A program made the translations under genes and the position numbers. Below, piece by piece: positions 25,756 to 38,727 of a stretch of 64,000 bases of DNA. The DNA lies in the NCBI GenBank assembly GCA_022749755.1, contig CM040451.1:15256357-15320356 (forward strand), written 5' to 3'. Every line of letters begins with the position of its first letter. The first letter of the stretch is position 1. The stretch is from Azadirachta indica (taxonomy: Eukaryota; Streptophyta; Magnoliopsida; Sapindales; Meliaceae). Under the pieces are notes generated by a model. The model made no database searches. It worked only from the letters and a program-made list of their open reading frames with translations, and had not been told where the DNA came from.

Positions 25756-28306
25756 TGTTCTCTAGTCAGCTAGCTCTTAATAATTACATGCTTTCTCTTT
25801 CACGAAGTGCGACCTGTAAAGATATATAAAGTTAGAATATTATTAATCATAAATTACTTTAGGAATAAATTCTTTTAAGATAAAGGATAGAGAATCATAT
25901 ATATTATTTGAGGCACTAACAAGAATAAAACTTTTAATGATAAAGACTCATCAATTATTTAATAATTGATGATAAGAATGATATATCTATTCCATTTCCT
26001 TTTTCCGTGTCCAATTTCTTCATCGTCTGTTTTTAAGTAAATAAATTATTTATTTATTTCTTTATCATATAAAGTTTGAAATTCATTTTATGAATATATG
26101 ATTTAATTTTAAAATTATTGCACTACACAGAATTAAAAATAGTTTTGTTTGTCTTTGTTTTAATATTCTATTTTACTTTACATTAATATTAATTTAAAAA
26201 GATAATCATATATTTATGTAGTTGTTATTTAAATGAAATAATATATTTATATATATGATTGGTTTTATATATAAATATAAATTTTAAAATATGTTTCTTA
26301 TGGTGCTGTTAATTTATACAGGATTATTAATCCCGTTTATACGAAGAAAAACAAAGAAGAAGAATATCTAATAGAGAAGCACATGAAAGACATGCATACA
26401 TTCGCGAAAAGGAGACATAAAGAAATAAATGAATTGTATTTAAAAACAACCTAGAATAGAATTGATACAAATATATCAAATAAACTTATTGCTAGGAAAG
26501 CTACTTTCACCAGGTGAAGCTAGCATGCATTTGCTATATTCTTTGAAAGTGTGTGCAAACCGAAAGTTCATAAAAGGAATATCCATTAATCCAATCATTC
26601 AAAAAACGCAAAACGGAATTCAAAATAGGCTTATCCAAATAGATTTGTCAAGCTATATACGTTCATATTGCCAGCAAAGCTAAAGGATTAATGGGTTTGG
26701 ATTTACTATAATTATTTGAAATGTCTTTGGGTAACATTCTTTTCCGATTGGAATTGGCTTCAACTATTCCTCAGATCTACTCTTTAGTTAATCATAGATA
26801 TATTCAAGCAATCTACTAACCATAGACATAAAATTGGTAAATGGTAAAATCGCCAAAAATTAGTTGGGTAATTGGTATATTCGTAATTGATCATTATTGA
26901 ATTTGCTTTGTGGATACCATAACATATTGACATCGGTATATATGAATTTATATTTGATTTTGAATTGTTTACGAAGATTTGGACTATTTTTCTTGAAATA
27001 TATCTTTATTTGGAGATGAAATGAGTTTGCAAATGTAGAGTATGGATGAATCCTTGATCATTTAAAACTAATGGTTTTTTTTCCCGTTAATTTTAGTTTG
27101 ATAATGTAGATATTTTAGTTTTATCTTATAATTATTTCAATTTTAATTAAAATGCAATTGATTCTTTTATGATTTTGGATTCGTTTATTGGTGGGCTGAG
27201 AATCTAATTTATGGTATTGGATAATTAGTCACTCATCTTGTCATTAATAAGAAACAAATTAAAGATAAAATTGTTGTGCTAATCGAATGGTAGATTCTCT
27301 TTATGATAAAATATATAGATAATCATATTTTAGTAACAAATATTAAGAATAATAGAAAAACTTCAACGAATTTCATATTTATTTGTTTTTTCTTCAAAAC
27401 TACAAAATTGACATAAAGGTACATGAATAAATTTAGAAAATTAATTACAGATCTATTTGATATAACTTTTGAAATAGAATTTTTTGGAGTAAACCTTTTT
27501 CCATAGAACTTTTATAAGTGAACCTTTTAACAAAATTTGTTAATAATTTGATTGTCACAAATAATATTTAAGAAAATTTAAATAATTACTTTAATAAACA
27601 AATACTTAATGTCTTATTTTTATTTTAAATGAATAGCGTAAATTTTTTAAAATAAAGTAAAAATATTTTAAATAATTTCACTTTTTAAAAAAGTTAGAGA
27701 AGTTCTATCATGAAAATCTCAAATTTTAAGTTTCTTCTAGTAGAAGGCCATTTTAGTTTTTAAAAACTTTTTTCTAGTGTCAACTAAACAATACTAAAAA
27801 AATTAAAAAGATTTTTCATCATTAAAAAAATCATTTTAACTAATAAAAAAGTCAGAACAAATAACCACTATATCAAATTAGATAATTTAATTTTAGAACG
27901 AAAATACTTAAATGTACATTGCAGTGATTATTAGTGTTTTTCACAAGATCTCTAGAATGGATATTAACTTTTAATAGGATCTACTTATTTTTTATTAATA
28001 TTAATATTTAATATCAAGTATTTTTATCCCGTAACAACATTAGCAGAATTACGCTAAGACCTTAAGTAGCCCTTAACACGCAGCCCAAAAAAATAATTTT
28101 AAAAATAAGCATTGTTTTTTATAATTTTGACAGTTTATAATAGAGGTTTTATGCTTTAGCAACAGGAAGTTTTAATTGTACAGTATTTGCCCCCCAACCA
28201 TATAAAAACAAAGCTGGCTTCCACCTCGGAAAATAACTGCATAGTTTTAAAGCGCCACACATAACCAAATAACATGTTAATCCTGATTGTAAGCTATTAT
28301 TTGCAG
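25756..28306. other. Upstream DNA of P7 and spacer
   Basis: Contains the P7 upstream module (25800-26300) and a conserved non-coding block at 26500-26830 (gcatttgctatattctttgaaagtgtgtgc...) that recurs next to most gene copies. The open frames here are parts of that repeated DNA. A dispersed repeat lies at 27475-27795. No gene. Confidence 0.5.
27475..27795. repeat. Dispersed repeat, copy 2
   Basis: Diverged copy of 16645-16965: shared order of ttttttggagta-accttt, cttttataagt-accttttaa, gattgtcacaaataa, aaaaaagtt-gagaagtt and the gtcaa-taaa end. Confidence 0.55.
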
Positions 28307-28583
28307 TGATGTGACTGTGGAAGAGTCTGAATTACTAAACATTTGTTGGCTAGAGGTAGAAGTAATACTTGATTCTACAAAGCTCTCTAGGTAGGCACTT
28401 TAGACAAAGTTCGTCTTAATGTTAGGGGACCTGAGACTCCTCTATGCAAATGGAATGAAGCAAGAATACAAAGAAAATTGAAATTAATGGTGGAAAGATG
28501 GCAATCTAAATGTATGAATATGAGAGTGGGAAATGGAAGATAGAACTTGTCAACAAATGTGTCATCAGTCGCCCAAGAATTAT
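28307..28583 (+). pseudogene. P8: relic of a long-type PP2 last exon
   Basis: A degenerate plus-strand match to exon 3 of P3 and P14. The acceptor region tcctgattgtaagctattatttgcag is close to that of P3. The frame begins DVTVEESELLNICWLEVEVI (V for A changes) and then breaks by stops and several deletions; short in-frame remnants such as LLYANGMKQEYKEN and the pseudo-ending agtcgcccaagaatt are still clear. Exons 1 and 2 are not found upstream. It lies on the opposite strand to its neighbours P7 and P9, which shows that long-type plus-strand copies once reached into the minus-strand array. Confidence 0.8.
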
Positions 28584-29794
28584 TTTGTGAGAATAAGCAA
28601 CAATTTGGCATTTACATGAACAAATTGTAGATCATCTGGTACCTACTGTTTAGTGCTTGCAACATTTGCACTTTCAGTATGAATGGCTCGTTGCTCTATA
28701 GATGGGGTAGACTCTTTTTGAGTGGTATATTCCTATATAGTAGAAGAATTTAGGGTCGTGTTAAATCCCATCCCAAATACATAATTGGCCAAGTTCGAAT
28801 TTTTTTTTACTGGAGTCCAAACTTAGTCAGGCTCAGGCTCAGGTTAAATTAAGATTAACTGAACTTTAAATAATTCAAAGTCAGGTTTGGACTAGGCTGG
28901 ATAAAAGTCCGGCCTGAAAACAAAAAAAAAAAAAATTATTAATGGTATTCCAAGCTGTTTTAGTATAAGACCCAACCTCTAACGAATTCGGTCAAAACCC
29001 AACGTAAAATTATTGAATTTAGATTCAGACTTAGGCTATTTCGTAATAAATAAATTCGGGTCTAGGCTGGATTTGTAACGCAATTTTTTGCCAAACCTAG
29101 TCTTGAGAGTGTTTTGTATATCTAGAGCATTACTTAGTCATAAATTAATTACTGAAAACTTGAGCTAATAAATTAGTTAGAAAAAATTGAATATATATTG
29201 GTGATGCCCAAAGGTGTGAGTTTTAGTTTGTTTTAGGTTAGTGTTTTTAGGGGTAATCTTATATTAAGTGAAGTGACAATTTTACAATTTTAAGGCTTAA
29301 CACATTCATGTAAAATGGGTTTTTGGAGCCAAAATAGATGATGATGAAAAATAGTGGCCACAAAATCAGATTCACTTAAAATAATGAAAAATTATATCAA
29401 GACAATATATACAAAATTAGTTTGAAGCTAAAGATGAGACCATCCTTTCTATCATATGTTTATTTTCCAAAACTAGAACCACAGTCATAATTCCAAAACT
29501 AGGGTACATATTGACATCTTGAAAATGACCAAAAGCACTCATGTAGTATATATATATATGATGTGATGTGATATTGGAATATAATATTTATTTTGTGAAA
29601 TCAAGAAAAAGTAACAAAAATATTAGAGTGATAACTAGAATATAATACTTGCATTGATAGGTTATAAAGCATTCTTAATTATGATGCTAATTGTTTATTA
29701 CAAGTACGATATTCTTATTTAATTTCGAGACATTTTATTTCAAGTAAAACATATAATCGACTGTCTCGAACAAAACTTATATTGCAAAGCTCAA
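28584..29794. other. Spacer
   Basis: No gene. The stretch 28790-29100 (aggctcaggctcagg, gtctaggctgg) is less AT-rich and looks like a fragment of an interspersed repeat of unknown class. The 3' flank of P9 begins near 29400. Confidence 0.45.
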
Positions 29795-30395
29795 TTAATT
29801 CTTTGCGCGAATGACGACACCTTTGATGATAATTCCTTTCTTCCAATGGCCATTAGTTTCACTCAAGTAGATTTCCATCTTTCCAGCTTGATTCTCCGGT
29901 GAAGCAATAAATTGACCAACTGGGATCTCTATCCACTCGTATTTGTTAAGTTTTGTAAAATTCACTTCGCGTTCTTCCTCAATGACATTTGGAATTACAA
30001 ATCCCAGCTTCACTGGATGCTCAAACCCCCCCGCATTGTCCTTTATCATCCTAGCAAATGCAACTTCATATTTAGTCCCTGGATTGAGAAAGCTGCTATC
30101 AAATTTTGTCCTTGCGTCTAGGTAACATACTTCAATCAGTTCAGCAACATCCACAAATCCATTTGAACTGCAAATAAGAAATTAATTGCATATAATTCAG
30201 AGTTTGTATATCAATTGATATTTAAACGACCTATACATATGTGTGTGTGTGTGTGTGTGTGTTTGACATTAATTAATAATAACTTACTGTGTCTTTCACT
30301 TTAATCCAATTCCAATAACGTTTGTCATCTCGCCAGGCAAAATTCATCTCCCTTGCATACAACACGATGAATTCTTTTCTCATTGCTTTTTCCAT
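29795..30395 (-). pseudogene. P9: short PP2 gene, frame broken at the splice junction
   Basis: Both exons read well alone. Exon 1 (30395-30288) encodes MEKAMRKEFIVLYAREMNFA and KRYWNWIKVKDT. Exon 2 (30167-29795) encodes VAELIEVCYLDARTKFD, GGFEHPVKLGFVIP, YEWIEIPVGQFIASPENQ and KKGIIIKGVVIRAKN. They do not join. Exon 1 is 108 bp, ending ACA/gtaagt in phase 0, whereas P7 and P10 to P13 have 110-bp exons ending in phase 2. Spliced at the only good sites, exon 2 is read out of frame and stops within nine codons. Two bases seem to have been lost at the donor (ACACA/GT here, ACGCAGG/GT in P13). No alternative donor or acceptor nearby restores the frame by eye. The TATA box is also changed (cttacatacat). 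Either a recent pseudogene or a gene with splicing I cannot predict. Confidence 0.75.
30240..30262. repeat. (GT)n microsatellite in the P9 intron
   Basis: Eleven gt units within the single intron of P9. The same position in other copies has TA-type repeats. Confidence 0.9.
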
Positions 30396-33161
30396 TGTTT
30401 CCCTCTACTTAGTTACCTCTTAACAGTCAATTGCTTTCGTCTTTCATGCAGTGCAACTTACATACATATAAAAAGTTAGAATATTATAAATCATAAATTA
30501 CTGTAGGAATAAATTCTTTTAGGATAAAGGATAAAGAATCATGTTCATTTGGGTCACTAACAAGAATAATACTTTAAGTGATAAAGGATCATCAATTATT
30601 TATTGATGATAAGAATCTTATATCTATTTTGTTTCCTTCTTCCATGTCCAAATTTTTCATCCTTTATTTTTAAGAAAATAAATTATTTATTTACTTCTTT
30701 ATCATATAAAGTTTGAAATTCATTTTATGAATATGATTCAATTTGAAAATTATGGGAAACATTATTTTATGCGCTACACTTTCCGTAGTAATTAAAAATA
30801 GGCTTTCTTTGTGTTTGTTTCAGTATTCTAGTTTTACTTTACATCAATAATAATTCAAAGTAATAATCATATGTTTATATAATTTTCGTGATTTAAATGA
30901 AATAATATGTTTGTATTTTATATATAAAAAATTGGTTTATTTAAATTTGAAACATCTTTCTTATGGTGTTGTTAATACATATATATAGGATTATTAATCC
31001 TGTTTATACCAAGAAAAACAAAGAAGAATAACTAATAAAGAAACACAATGAAAAACAAGTAATCTCGAGAAGGAAACATAAGGAAATAAAATGAATTATG
31101 TATTTGAAAACAACGTAGAAGAAAGTTGAAAAGGGAAAAACGTACAGTTAGGAAAGCGATATCCACCAAGTGAAGCTAGGACGCATTTACTATATTCTTT
31201 GTGAGTACGTGCAAACCGAAGTTTATAAAAGGAATATCCACTAATTCAATCATTCGTAAAAGGCCAAACAGAATCCAAATTAATCTTAGCCAAATGGATA
31301 AGCATCTACATATATATGTTCATATATATCGCTAGTAAAGCTAAAGGGTTAATGCGTGTGGTTTTACTACAACTACTTGAAATGTGTTTGGGTAACAATT
31401 GATTCTTATAATTAAACACCAAGCCAAGCATAATTTAAGGGTTTTTGAATTCAGAGGGATCTTGCTTCATAGTTCAAGCACCGTGTAATTTTGAATACCC
31501 TTTTACCAAAATAATAATAATAATAACAATGATTAGAGTATTTCAAGTACTTGTATAACTTAATTAATCGAGCAAGCAAGCAAGCACAGTATTTAATTTG
31601 AGGGCAGAAATTTATCCTATAAATCAATAAATACACAAACAAACAATATAAAATAATACGATCAGGAGGGTGCATAAATTTAAGATTTTCTCTTTAATTT
31701 GTTTATTAAAAAGAATAAGAAATTATTAAGTTTAACTAAGAAATTTGACATATCCTAAATTCAGATCTATTAATATTTTTAGATCTCCGAACTATATATT
31801 CTTCTCACTAAATATGGCTTGGCTAATTAATTTAATCTGGATTTATTTGGTTTGACTTAATCTGGCAATAACTGCAACACAACCCATCTTAATTATTTCT
31901 CTTTCTATTCTTTCTTTCATTTGTATCCATCAATAATTTCATATGAAAGATAATGTTGGTAATGGAATTGATTTTTCGGTTCACCGATGAACATTGGCCT
32001 TATTAATGTAAAAACTCATGCAAATCACCGTTGATTAATTACTTGCTTTCTTCTTTCATAAAGTGCCACTATTATATATAAAATTAAAATAATAACGATC
32101 ATGAATTATTTTTACGAATAAATTCTTTTAGAATAAAGGATAGAGATCATGTATATTTGGGTCACTCAATTAGAATAATATTTTTAGTGATAAATCATGA
32201 TAAATTATTTATGACAAGAATCATATGTCTATTTTGCTTCTTTCTTCCACGTACAATTTCTTCATCCTCTGTTTTTAAGAAAATAAATTATTTATTTACC
32301 TCTTTATTATATACATATTGAAATTCATTTTACAAATATGATGAAATTATACGAAACATAATTTTTCAAACCACACTTTGTATAGTAATTAATTTCTTAA
32401 TAATGTGCTCACTATTATGATCATGAGTTTGTTTCAATATTCTAGTTTTATTACATCAATATTAATTTGAAATGATAATCATAAGTCTGTATAATTCTTC
32501 TCATTGAATATTATGAAATAATATATTTATATCATATGGTTGGTTTTTTTATTTATTTAAATTTAAAATATCTTCTTTATGGTATTTTTAGTATACATAT
32601 AGGATAATTTATCCCATTTATATGAAGAAAATAAAGAAGAAGGAAACATTTGATAGCTAGAAGCTTTTGGCATATTGAGATATCGCACCGAGTGATATAT
32701 AATAATATATCATGCATTTGCTATATCTTTGAAAGTGTGTGTGAACCAAAGTGGATAAAATAGAACGTATATAGGATCACTTTCGAGTCAAAGATGAGAC
32801 TATCCCTCTAACATTTGTTAATTCCAAAACTCCAACAATTTTAGAAAAGTAGGCAACATATTGATCTAAAGACTGATCAAAACAACTTATGTAGTACAGA
32901 TGATGTAATGTAATACTGGAAGATAATATTTGTTGTTAACCCAGCTAGTATCAAATTAGGCAGAAGTTGGAAAAATAGAGTATTAAATTGTTATAATTAG
33001 AATATAGTGGTTGCATGAATAGATTATAGAGCATTCATATGATGCTCATTATTTATTACAGTTACAAGTACTACATTCTTATTCAATTTCTGAGACATTT
33101 TATTTAAAGTAAAACATATATAATTGACTGTCTCGATCAATACTTATATTTCAAAGCTTAC
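30396..33161. other. P9 upstream module, conserved block and orphan module
   Basis: The P9 upstream module runs at 30420-30960, then the conserved non-coding block (31160-31390), a unique stretch (31400-31960), and an orphan upstream module at about 32030-32560 with no gene to its left before P9. No coding sequence supported. Confidence 0.5.
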
Positions 33162-33606
33162 TTAATTCTTTAAATGGATGACGACACTTTTGATGATAAT
33201 TCTTTTCTTCCAAATCAAACCATTGCTTTCACTCAAATAGATTTTCATCTTCCCAACTCGGGATGTAGCAATAAACTAACCAACTGGGATCTCTATCCAT
33301 TCATGTTTATTAAGTTCTGAAAAATCCACTCAAATACATTAGGAATTATAAGTCCCAGCAGCATCCACAATCTCATTTGAACTGCAAATTAGAAATTAAC
33401 TACGCATTATCAGAGTTTAATCTAAAATTTAATCTAAATATTCATACATATGTTTGTATATATGTATGTATATTACACTAATTCATAATAAGTTACCATA
33501 AGTCTTTCACTTGAATCCAATTCCAGTAACGCTTATTGTCTTCCCAAATGATTTTAAAATCCCTGGCGTAGAACATAATCCAGTTTTTTCCCATTGCTTT
33601 TGCCAT
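33162..33606 (-). pseudogene. P10: short PP2 gene with internal deletion
   Basis: Exon 1 (33606-33497) is open and encodes MAKAMGKNWIMFYARDFKII and KRYWNWIQVKDL, with a normal donor. Exon 2 (33381-33162) is only 220 bp against 373 bp in intact copies. After SNEIVDAA it jumps directly to the GLIIPNV part of the domain, losing about 50 codons and the frame, and reaches a stop at once. The junction falls at a GCTG tetranucleotide present on both sides in relatives, consistent with a deletion between short direct repeats. The remaining 3' part has more lesions (a stop in the VGQF segment). The TATA box is unchanged. Confidence 0.87.
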
Positions 33607-36319
33607 TTTTCTCCTTTATAAGTTAGCTAGCTCTTAGCCATTACATACTTTCTTCTTTCACGAAGTGCGACTTATATACATACACAAAGAATATTATTAA
33701 TCATAAATTACTTTAGGAATAAATTCTATTAGGATAAAGGATAGAGGATCATATATATTTGGGTCACTAACAAGAATAATACTTTTAGTGATAAAGATTC
33801 ATCAATTATTTATTGATGATAAGAATTATATATCTATTCTTTTCCCCTTTTTCATGTACAATTTCTTCATCCTTTATATTTAAGAAAATAAATTATTTAT
33901 TTACTTCTTTATCATATAAAGATTGAAATTCAATTTATGAATATGATCTAATTTGAAAATTATTGGAAACATTATTTTTTCGCTACACTTTGTGTAGTAA
34001 TTAAAAGCATTTTTTTCTTGTGTTTATTTCAATGTTCTAGTTTTACTTTCATTATTAATTCAAAATGATATTCATATGTTTATATAATTGTTGTGATTTA
34101 AATAAAATAATACATTTACACTATCTACATATGATTGGTTTATTTTATTTATTTATTTATATTTAAAATATCTTTCTTATGGTGTTATTAATATATATTA
34201 GGATTATGAATCCCATTTATACAAAGAAAAACCAAAAAAAGACAAAGAACAACGTACAAAAAATATGCAATCATGAAAAGGAAACATAAGTAAATAAAAT
34301 GAATCAAAACAACCTAGAAGAGAATTGATACAAAAATTAAACAAATTTATAGATAGGAAAACTACTACCAAGAGAAGCTGGGACGCATTTGCTATATTTT
34401 TTAAAAGTGTGTGCAAACCAAAAGTTCATAAAGGAATATCCATTACTCCAATCATTCCTAAAAGACCAAACAGTCCAAATCAGGCTTAGCCAAATAGATA
34501 AGTATCAACCTATATACGTTCATATGGCCAGTAAAGCTAGAAGGCGAATGGGTTTGGTTTACTACAATTACATGAATCGTATTTGGGTAGCAATCTGTTC
34601 CAATTGGATATTGACTTCAACTATTCCTCAAATCCACTAATTAGTTAATCATAGATATATTCAAGTAATAAACTAACTATAGGCATAAAATTAAGGAGGT
34701 AAGTGGTAACATTGCCGACAATTAGGTGGATAATTAGTATATTGACAATTGATCATTATTGAATTGCTTTATAATATATTGACATCGGTGTATATGAATT
34801 TATATTTGATAATATTTGAATTGTTATGAAGATTTGAACTATTTTTCTTAAAATATATCTTTATTTAGAGATAAAATGAGTTTGTATATTGAAGTAAAAG
34901 GAGTTCCTAGAGTATGGATGAATCTGCAATTATTTTAAAATTAATGGCTTTTCTTTGTTTGATTAAATTTTAGTTTGACAATCTGTCAAATATAAGAACA
35001 CTCAACATGAGTTTAGACAGAATACTTACAAGTTAAACTATTTCATTTTAGTTAAAGGGCAATTGATTCTTTTATAATTTTGGATTCCCTTCAGTGGTGG
35101 GATGAAGAATCTGATTTATGGTTTCGGATAATTAGGTGACTCATCTTATCATTAATAAGAAACAAATTAAAGATAAATTTGTTGTTTTAATCAATACATT
35201 CTTTTATGATAAAATATTAAGAATAACAGCTTTAGTGATTAGGAACCTATGTTTTATATTTTCATTAAGCAAAATTTTCAGCCGATTTCTTGTTTAATTA
35301 TTTTATCTTCAAAACGACAAAATAAAGATGCCTTGAATAGATTTAGGAAATTAATATAGTGATAATTTTATTAATAAATTGCTTTATGAATAAATTCGTT
35401 TTAAATAAAGCATAGAGGATCATTGAAAATTTGGTCACCAGCAAGAATAGTATTTTTGGTAATAAAGAATCATCAATTATTTATGATAAGAATCATATAT
35501 CTATTTTGCTTCCTTTTTCCATGTCCAATTTCTTCATCCTTTTTTTTTAAGTAAATAAATTATTTATTTACTTCTTTATCATATAAAGAGTGAAATTCAT
35601 TTTATGTACGTGATTTGGTTTGAAAATAATAGAAAACATTATATTTCGTGCTACACTTTCTATAGCAAATAAAAACAATTTTTATTGAGTTTGTTTACAT
35701 ATTATGAAATAATATGTTTAGACTATACACATAATAGGTTTTATCTATTTATTTAAATTTAAATTATCGTTTTTATGGTGTTCCAAATGTATATAAGATT
35801 ATTACTCCTGTTTATACCGTCAAAAATAAAGAAGGAAACCTACTTCCACCAAATGAAGCATTTGCTATGTTCTTTGAGAGTATGTGCAAACCGAAAGTTC
35901 ATAAAAGGAATATCCATCAATCCAATCATTTCAAAAAGGCCAAACACAATCGAAATTAGGCTTAGCCAAATGGATAAATATCAACATATATACATAAATA
36001 CATATATATATATATATATTCACTTCCCGGCCAAACACGAGACAGTCGCTCTATCATATGTTCATTCCAAGACCAGAGCAACAGTCATAATGTTAGCATA
36101 CATAGGCAACTTCTAAAGGCTGACCAAAAGCACAGACTTTGTATGGTATTATGTGATATTGAAAGAAAAGTTCAATTTAGAATGTGGTGGAGGAGGTTGT
36201 ATTCATTAGAATTGATCAACTAAGGCGTCACTTGAGAACTTTTAAATGACTAATCAAACTCATTAACTCTTTGTAAGAATTATGCAAAACATATTTCTCA
36301 CAATTCATATAAGGCCTAA
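33607..36319. other. P10 upstream module and repeated non-coding blocks
   Basis: Upstream module (33640-34200), conserved block (34380-34660), unique stretch (34700-35330), another orphan module (35390-35760) and another conserved block (35830-36130). No supported gene; the open frames at 34389 and 35775 are parts of the repeated block. Confidence 0.5.
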
Positions 36320-38036
36320 CACCTTTTCTTCTACATCTCCCTCAAATTTATTAATCAAGATTGCCATATTGTTCTTAATGTTTTTCGTGTTTTCTTTTTC
36401 TAATTTATTATATTTGGTTTTGTTATAACATCATCAAATATTACAAAATTTACCATTGCCGTAGTATCTTTTTTAAATCTTTTAAATGTCTAGCCATAGA
36501 TGTTATTGACTTATATGTTTAAGTTAATGCAGATTCATTTATATTTCTGATATTCTTATAAACATCCTTCTATTTTTAAATTTAATATCTAAACTCCTTG
36601 AAAATTGTTCTTAAGCAGTTACATTAACATTGTCATCATCAATAAAACTGGGTAGCTTTGAGTTTGATTTGGTTATCATAAAAATCAAACTAAACTGAAT
36701 TAAACTTAAGTGAGTTCGGCTTATTTCAGTTCAGAATTAAACTAAATCAAACTATTATGCGATTGAACTGAATTGAGACTGAAATGAATTGAGCTGAACT
36801 CATTTAATTCGGTTTGATTCTATTCACTTTTCGTTCAAATTCATTTTGGGTCATTAATGGGCATTGGCCTTATTAATGTAATTGATCAAGCAAATCACTC
36901 TTGATTGCTTGCTTTCTTCTTTCATGCAGTGTCATTGTTGTATATGCAAAATTAAAATAGTAAGAATTATAAATTATTTCAGGAATTAATTCTTTTAGAA
37001 AAATGATGGTTGGGCCACCCAATAAGAATAATACTTTTGTTGATAAACAATAATTGTTTATTAATTATAAGAATCTATTTTGCTTCTTTCTTCCATGTAC
37101 AACTTCTTCATGCTCTGTTTTTAAGCAAATAAATTATTTGTTTACTTCTTTGCCATATGCAGATTGAAATTCAATTTATGAATATGATATAGTTTGAAAA
37201 TTATACAAACTGTTTATTTTTGAAGTTTACACTTTGTATAGTAATTCAAAAAATACTTATTGACCCTATACGCTTTATTATAATTATGAGTTTGTTTCAA
37301 TATTCTATTTTTGTGTTACATAGATATAATTTAAAATGACCATCATATCTTTGTCTAATTGTTGTCATTTAATATTATGAAATAAAACATTTACATCATA
37401 TTACTGAATTTCTTTTGTTTATTTAAATTAAAAACATCTTTGTTCAGTGCTGTTAATCTATATAGGATCATTAAAACAATTTAAGTGAAGAAATATAAAA
37501 AGAAACAAGAGATAGCTAGAAGTTTTTGGGTACAATGATATATCCCACAAAGTGATATATATTAATAGATCATGCAGACGCTATATTCTGCGAAAGTGTG
37601 TGTGAAGCAAAAGTTAATAAAAGACAACATATATAGGATCACTTTCGAGTTCAAGACGAGACCATCCCTCTATCGTATGTTGATTCCCAAACTAGAACAA
37701 TTTTTTAAAAAGTAGGCAATATATTAACCTCTATAGACGGATCAAACCACTTAAATGTAGTATACATGATGGATATGGAGTGTGATATTGGAAGAAAATA
37801 TTTTTTGTGAAGACAGCAGGTATCAAATTAAGCAGAAGTCAAAAAAACAAAAAAAGAGCATTCAGTTGTGGTAATTGGAATATAATACTTGCATTGGTAG
37901 ATTATAGAGCATTAGCGTGATGCTCATTATTTATTACAATTACAAGTACTATATTTTTATTTAATTTCTGAGACATTTATTTGAAATAAAACATATAAGT
38001 GACTGTCCCAGCTGACACTTATCTTGCGAAGCTCAA

Positions 38037-38645
38037 TTAATTCTTTGCGCGAAAGATGACACCATTGAGGACAATTCCACTCTTCCAAATCAAACCCTCG
38101 CTTCCCTTCAAATAGATTTCCATCTGGCCCGCTTTGGGTGAAGCAATAAATTGGCCAACTGGGATCTCTAGCCATTCGTTTACTGGTTTAAGTTTTGAAA
38201 AGTCTTCGTCGCGTTCCTCCTCAATTACATTGGGAATTACAAATCCCAGCTTCACTGGATGTTCCCATCCCCCAGCGTTTTCCTGTTTCTTGATGACAAA
38301 TGCAACTTCGTATCTAGTTCCTGCTTGCAGAATGCTGGTGTCAAAGTTTGTCCTTGCGTCCAGGAAACATACTCGAATCAATTCAGCCGCATCCACAACC
38401 TCGTTTGAACTGCAAATAAAAAATTATTTACGTATAATCAGCGTTTATATATTCATTAATATTACTCTTAACATAAATGTGTGTGTGTGTCAGTATATAT
38501 ATATATATATGTTACATAAATGAATAAGAAGTTACCTTGAGTCTTGCACTTTAATCCAATTCCAGTAACGCTTGTCGTCTCCCCAGGTGATAGTCAGATC
38601 CCTTGCAAATAGCTTGACGAAGCTTTCTCCTGATGCTTTTGCCAT
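38037..38645 (-). CDS. P11: short PP2 lectin, two exons
   Basis: Predicted 160-residue PP2 lectin. Exon 1 is 38645-38536 (MAKASGESFVKLFARDLTIT, then KRYWNWIKVQDS). Exon 2 is 38409-38037. The phase-2 intron is 126 bp (AG/gtaact...ttgcag/T). Exon 2 encodes AAELIRVCFLDARTNFD, GGWEHPVKLGFVIPNVIEE, NEWLEIPVGQFIASPKAGQ and a GIVLNGVIFRAKN end. Residue 144 or so reads WKSG where P12 and P13 have WKKG. The change from K to Q in KVQDS is shared with P12. TATA box at 38721-38727, AATAAA (minus strand) at 37981-37976. The frame is open throughout and the conserved tryptophans and the CFLDAR block are kept, so it is probably functional. Confidence 0.88.
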
Positions 38646-38720
38646 TGTTTCCCTCGAGTCAGCTAGCTCTTAACAATTACTTGCTTCAATTACTTGTATT
38701 CTTCTTTCACGCAGTGCGGC

Positions 38721-38727
38721 TTATATA
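38721..38727 (-). promoter_or_regulatory. TATA box of P11
   Basis: Minus strand GTATATAAGCCGC, 76 nt upstream of the ATG. The same box and spacing occur in P12. Confidence 0.55.
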
